From JAAFIP01 sp043769005 (lineage in GTDB: Bacteria; Pseudomonadota; Gammaproteobacteria; Burkholderiales; Burkholderiaceae_C), in NCBI GenBank assembly GCA_043769005.1, contig JAYVJV010000120.1, forward strand, positions 1 to 14,652: a DNA stretch of 14,652 nucleotides, written 5' to 3'. Below the pieces are notes generated by a model that did no database searches, was not told where the DNA came from, and was given only the letters and a program-made list of their open reading frames with translations. Positions 12,532 to 14,652 of this stretch are shown here, one piece after another (the stretch's first letter is position 1; each line of letters opens with the position of its first letter). Both the position numbers and the translations under genes were made by a program.

Positions 12532-13050
12532 CTATTGTCCCAAAAGCTCGGCGCGCGCCTCAATGTCCAGGCCCAATCGCTCCAAAAACATGAGGGCTCT
12601 GACGGCTTGTGCAGCGGCGGGGTAGTCTTTTTTAACGTCCAATAGACGCTCTACTTCTGATAGCTGCTTACGCCTGTTTTCATTGGCTTGCAGGCTTATT
12701 TCATCAATATTTTCAAGCGTTTTAGCGTCGTCCAGCGCCTCGCGCAGCTCAATTTGCTGCACCAGAAAGACCGCAGGCATCGCGGTATTGTTTTCGGCGT
12801 TGATGGGCGCGCCCTGCAGCTCGCACAGGTAGGCGGCGCGTTTGAGCGGATCTTTCAGGCGCTGGTAGGCCTCGTTGATGCGCACGCTCCATTGCATGGC
12901 GATGCGCTGCGCCGCTGCCCCCTGCGCGGCAAACTTGTCAGGGTGCGCTTGGCGCTGCAGGTCTTTCCAGTGCGCGTCCAGCGTAGCGCGGTCTTGGGCG
13001 AACTGCTGGGGGACTTGGAAGAGCTCGAAATCGGTAGATTGCAGGTTCAC
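12532..13050 (-). CDS. hscB: Fe-S cluster assembly J-domain co-chaperone
   Basis: The product is 172 residues (E. coli HscB is 171). HscB delivers IscU to HscA and stimulates its ATPase. The N-terminal J domain carries the essential HPD at 36-38 in LQRQAHPDKF, followed by RINEAYQRLKDPLKRAAYLCEL. The C-terminal three-helix IscU-binding domain includes FLVQQIELREALDDA. I choose GTG at 13050, giving VNLQSTDFELF, because it lies 11 nt after the iscA stop and matches the family N-terminus; an upstream in-frame GTG at 13092 would overlap iscA by about 30 nt and add 14 atypical residues. No strong Shine-Dalgarno is visible, so translation is probably coupled to iscA. Residues about 117-135 are encoded by a copy of the dispersed element. 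Confidence 0.94.
   Translation of the reverse strand: MNLQSTDFELFQVPQQFAQDRATLDAHWKDLQRQAHPDKFAAQGAAAQRIAMQWSVRINEAYQRLKDPLKRAAYLCELQGAPINAENNTAMPAVFLVQQIELREALDDAKTLENIDEISLQANENRRKQLSEVERLLDVKKDYPAAAQAVRALMFLERLGLDIEARAELLGQ
12648..12702 (+). repeat. intragenic dispersed element, copy B (in hscB)
   Basis: The stretch carries TGATAGCTGCTTACGC at 12658-12673, followed by CTGTTTTCATTGGCTTGCAG and a GGCTTATTT tail. It aligns without gaps to copy D in prmB over the core and most of the following 34 bases. The element is antisense to hscB, and the reading frame through it is offset by one relative to the frame through copy D, so the similarity is at the DNA level. Its 5' part is more degenerate. 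Confidence 0.6.
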
Positions 13051-13061
13051 GGATGCAGGCG

Positions 13062-13385
13062 TTACACGCGGAAGGACTCGCCGCAACCGCACTTGTCGCG
13101 CTCATTAGGGTTATTGAACTTGAAACCCTCGTTCAAGCCCTCGCGCACAAAGTCCAGCTCGGTGCCGTCCAGATAAGCCAAGCTTTTTGGATCCACCATC
13201 AGCTTAATGCCCTGGGTCTCAAACAGCACGTCTTCGGGCGGCACTTCGTCCACGTATTCCAGCTTGTAGGCCAGGCCCGAGCAGCCCGTAGTTTTAACGC
13301 CCAAGCGCACGCCTATGCCCTTGCCACGCTTGGTAAGGTATTTGGTGACGTGCTTGGCTGCGGCGGGGGAGAGGGTAACGGCCAT
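13062..13385 (-). CDS. iscA: A-type iron-sulfur carrier
   Basis: The product is 107 residues, as in E. coli. IscA binds iron or Fe-S clusters and passes them to [4Fe-4S] targets. The three ligand cysteines are at the family positions: Cys35 in KTTGCSGLAY, and Cys99 and Cys101 in the C-terminal DKCGCGESF. GFKFNNPNE just before the CGCG motif is also diagnostic. ATG at 13385 gives MAVTLSPAAAKHV, typical of the family; the Shine-Dalgarno is poor. It lies between iscU and hscB, with a REP-like arm in the gap to iscU and only 11 nt to hscB. Confidence 0.96.
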   Translation of the reverse strand: MAVTLSPAAAKHVTKYLTKRGKGIGVRLGVKTTGCSGLAYKLEYVDEVPPEDVLFETQGIKLMVDPKSLAYLDGTELDFVREGLNEGFKFNNPNERDKCGCGESFRV

Positions 13386-13418
13386 GGTGCGAGATTCGTT
13401 TTTAGACTGAGCAGGTAG

Positions 13419-13447
13419 GAAGGCTTCGACAGGCTCAGCCCGAACGG
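13419..13447. repeat. REP-like single arm between iscU and iscA
   Basis: This 29-bp sequence, ending GACAGGCTCAGCCCGAACGG, matches the arm at 10579-10607 in the same orientation with a single T/C difference. It fills much of the 69-nt gap between the iscU stop and the iscA start. No opposing arm is present here, so it cannot form the long hairpin seen at 10534-10607. Confidence 0.85.
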
Positions 13448-13454
13448 AGATGGG

Positions 13455-13853
13455 TTACGCAGCTACCGCCGCGCCGTGCTTTTGTTTGTAGTCGTTCACG
13501 GCAGCTTTGATGGCGTCTTCAGCCAGGATGGAGCAGTGAATTTTCACGGGTGGCAGGGCCAGTTCTTCGGCAATTTGGCTGTTCTTCAAAGCGGCTGCCT
13601 GGTCAAGCGTTTTGCCTTTGACCCACTCGGTAACGAGCGAGCTGGAAGCAATGGCCGAGCCGCAGCCATAGGTTTTAAAGCGCGCGTCTTCGATCACGCC
13701 CGTGAGGGGGTTGACCTTGATTTGCAGCTTCATCACGTCGCCGCAGGCGGGCGCACCCACCATGCCGGTGCCTACTGTGTCGTCGCCTTTTTCAAAGCTA
13801 CCGACGTTACGGGGGTTTTCGTAGTGGTCTACGACCTTTTCAGAATATGCCAT
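13455..13853 (-). CDS. iscU: iron-sulfur cluster scaffold protein
   Basis: The product is 132 residues (E. coli IscU is 128). It is the scaffold on which IscS and ferredoxin build [2Fe-2S] clusters before HscAB-driven transfer. Conserved features are MAYSEKVVDHYENPRNVGSF, Cys37 and Asp39 in GAPACGDVMK, Cys64 in FKTYGCGSAIASSS, LPPVK (100-104, the HscA recognition site) and Cys107 in KIHCSILAEDA. A one-residue insertion (VNPLTG) shifts the second and third cysteines by one relative to E. coli. An AGAGG Shine-Dalgarno just upstream (about 13862-13866) overlaps the iscS stop codon, so iscS and iscU are tightly coupled. Confidence 0.97.
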   Translation of the reverse strand: MAYSEKVVDHYENPRNVGSFEKGDDTVGTGMVGAPACGDVMKLQIKVNPLTGVIEDARFKTYGCGSAIASSSLVTEWVKGKTLDQAAALKNSQIAEELALPPVKIHCSILAEDAIKAAVNDYKQKHGAAVAA

Positions 13854-13865
13854 TTTGTTTACCTC

Positions 13866-14652
13866 TTAATGTGCTGTCCACTGAATGGACGAAATATCGA
13901 TACCTTCCTGGTACATGTCCCACAGCGGGCTCATGTCACGCAGTTTGGCGACGTTTTCTTTGATGGTGTTGATCGCAAAGTCAATCTCAGCTTCAGTCGT
14001 CCAGCGGCCAATCGTCATGCGCAGGCTGCTGTGGGCCAGCTCGTCGCTGCGGCCCAGGGCGCGCAGTACATAGCTGGGCTCTAAAGAGGCAGATGTGCAG
14101 GCCGAGCCAGATGACACGGCCAGGCCTTTGATGCCCATGATCAGGCTTTCGCCCTCTACATAGTTAAAGCTCATGTTGATGTTGTGCGGCACTCTTCTGG
14201 TCTCGTGGCCGTTGATAAACACTTGCTCAATGCCTTTGAGGCCGTTCATCAAGCGTTGTTGCAAAGCGCTGATCTTTTTATTCTCTTGAACCATTTCTTC
14301 TTTGGCAATGCGGTAAGCCTCACCCATGCCTACGCACTGGTGTGTGGGTAACGTGCCGCTTCGCATTCCTCTTTCGTGGCCACCACCGTGCATTTGCGCC
14401 TCGATGCGAATACGCGGTTTGCGGCGCACATACAGCGCGCCGATGCCTTTGGGGCCATAGGTTTTGTGGCTGGTCAGGCTCATCAAATCAATCGGCATTT
14501 TGCTGATGTCAAACTCTACGCGGCCCGTGGCCTGCGCCGCGTCTACATGGAAGATCACGCCTTTTTCACGGCAGATATTGCCAATCGCAGTCACGTCCTG
14601 GATCACGCCGATCTCGTTGTTGACGTACATCACGCTGGCCAAAATGGTGTCG
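13866..14652 (-). CDS. iscS: cysteine desulfurase, 5' truncated by the window
   Basis: The C-terminal 261 residues of IscS are present; the frame is open to the window edge and the true start lies outside. IscS is a PLP enzyme that takes sulfur from L-cysteine and passes it as persulfide to IscU and other acceptors. Visible motifs are VMYVNNEIG, HVDAAQ (PLP-contact Asp), SLTSHKTYGPKG (Schiff-base Lys), MHGGGHERGMRSGT, and the mobile catalytic loop SSGSACTSASLEPSYVLRALG with the persulfide Cys. The Lys-to-Cys spacing is 122 residues, the same as Lys206-Cys328 in E. coli. The DISSIQWTAH end matches the IscU-interacting C-terminus. An iscR regulator, if present, would be outside the window. Confidence 0.97.
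   Translation of the reverse strand, partial: DTILASVMYVNNEIGVIQDVTAIGNICREKGVIFHVDAAQATGRVEFDISKMPIDLMSLTSHKTYGPKGIGALYVRRKPRIRIEAQMHGGGHERGMRSGTLPTHQCVGMGEAYRIAKEEMVQENKKISALQQRLMNGLKGIEQVFINGHETRRVPHNINMSFNYVEGESLIMGIKGLAVSSGSACTSASLEPSYVLRALGRSDELAHSSLRMTIGRWTTEAEIDFAINTIKENVAKLRDMSPLWDMYQEGIDISSIQWTAH

Noticed and set aside
13051..13092. Longer HscB start overlapping iscA
   Set aside because: The extra 14 Arg-rich residues are iscA DNA in another frame; GTG at 13050 gives the expected length of 172 residues.
1..14652. Defence system, prophage, CRISPR array or other mobile gene cluster
   Set aside because: I checked both strands: no transposase, integrase, phage, toxin-antitoxin or regularly spaced repeat array is present; the genes are core functions.

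Overview
The window looks like chromosomal DNA of a GC-rich betaproteobacterium, most likely Burkholderiales/Comamonadaceae (Rhodoferax/Polaromonas-like). This rests on the ISC cluster order, the proteobacterial PrmB, YheS and DnaQ sequences, and dispersed repeats of a style I associate with that family. The taxonomic call is inference from protein resemblance and was not searched. Almost everything is core metabolism or housekeeping. I see no phage, transposase, CRISPR array or integron.

Left part (1-2791): a 3'-truncated PLP aminotransferase (minus) diverges from a Tat-signal dienelactone hydrolase (plus). That gene converges on a 2-keto-4-pentenoate hydratase-family gene (minus), which in turn diverges from prmB. 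The hydrolase and hydratase belong to families used in aromatic ring-cleavage pathways, but they are not co-oriented.

Middle part (2792-9130, all plus): prmB (ribosomal protein L3 glutamine methyltransferase); a 787-residue membrane Ser/Thr kinase with a cytoplasmic catalytic domain, one transmembrane helix, a long Ala/Ser/Thr/Pro stalk and a four-cysteine C-terminal tail; an ABC-F ATPase of the YheS type; a terminator; a small GlsB/YeaQ-family membrane protein; and a tightly coupled, poorly characterised helical protein. A strong bidirectional hairpin terminator then separates this block from a convergent tRNA-Val(CAC).

Right part (9197-14652, all minus): read from the right edge, transcription runs iscS (5' end outside the window), iscU, iscA, hscB, hscA, fdx. 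This is the ISC iron-sulfur assembly machinery: sulfur donor, scaffold, A-type carrier, J-protein/Hsp70 pair and ferredoxin. It is followed by dnaQ (replicase proofreading subunit) and tRNA-Val.

The most unusual signal is in the DNA rather than in a new gene. A roughly 55-bp degenerate repeat with core TAGCTGCTTACGC recurs inside four unrelated coding sequences (prmB, yheS, hscA and hscB; five sites, one weaker), in both orientations and in more than one reading frame, with little or no change in protein length where I could compare from memory. A second family, a REP-like 29-bp arm, sits in two gaps of the isc cluster. Two short tandem repeats occupy further gaps.
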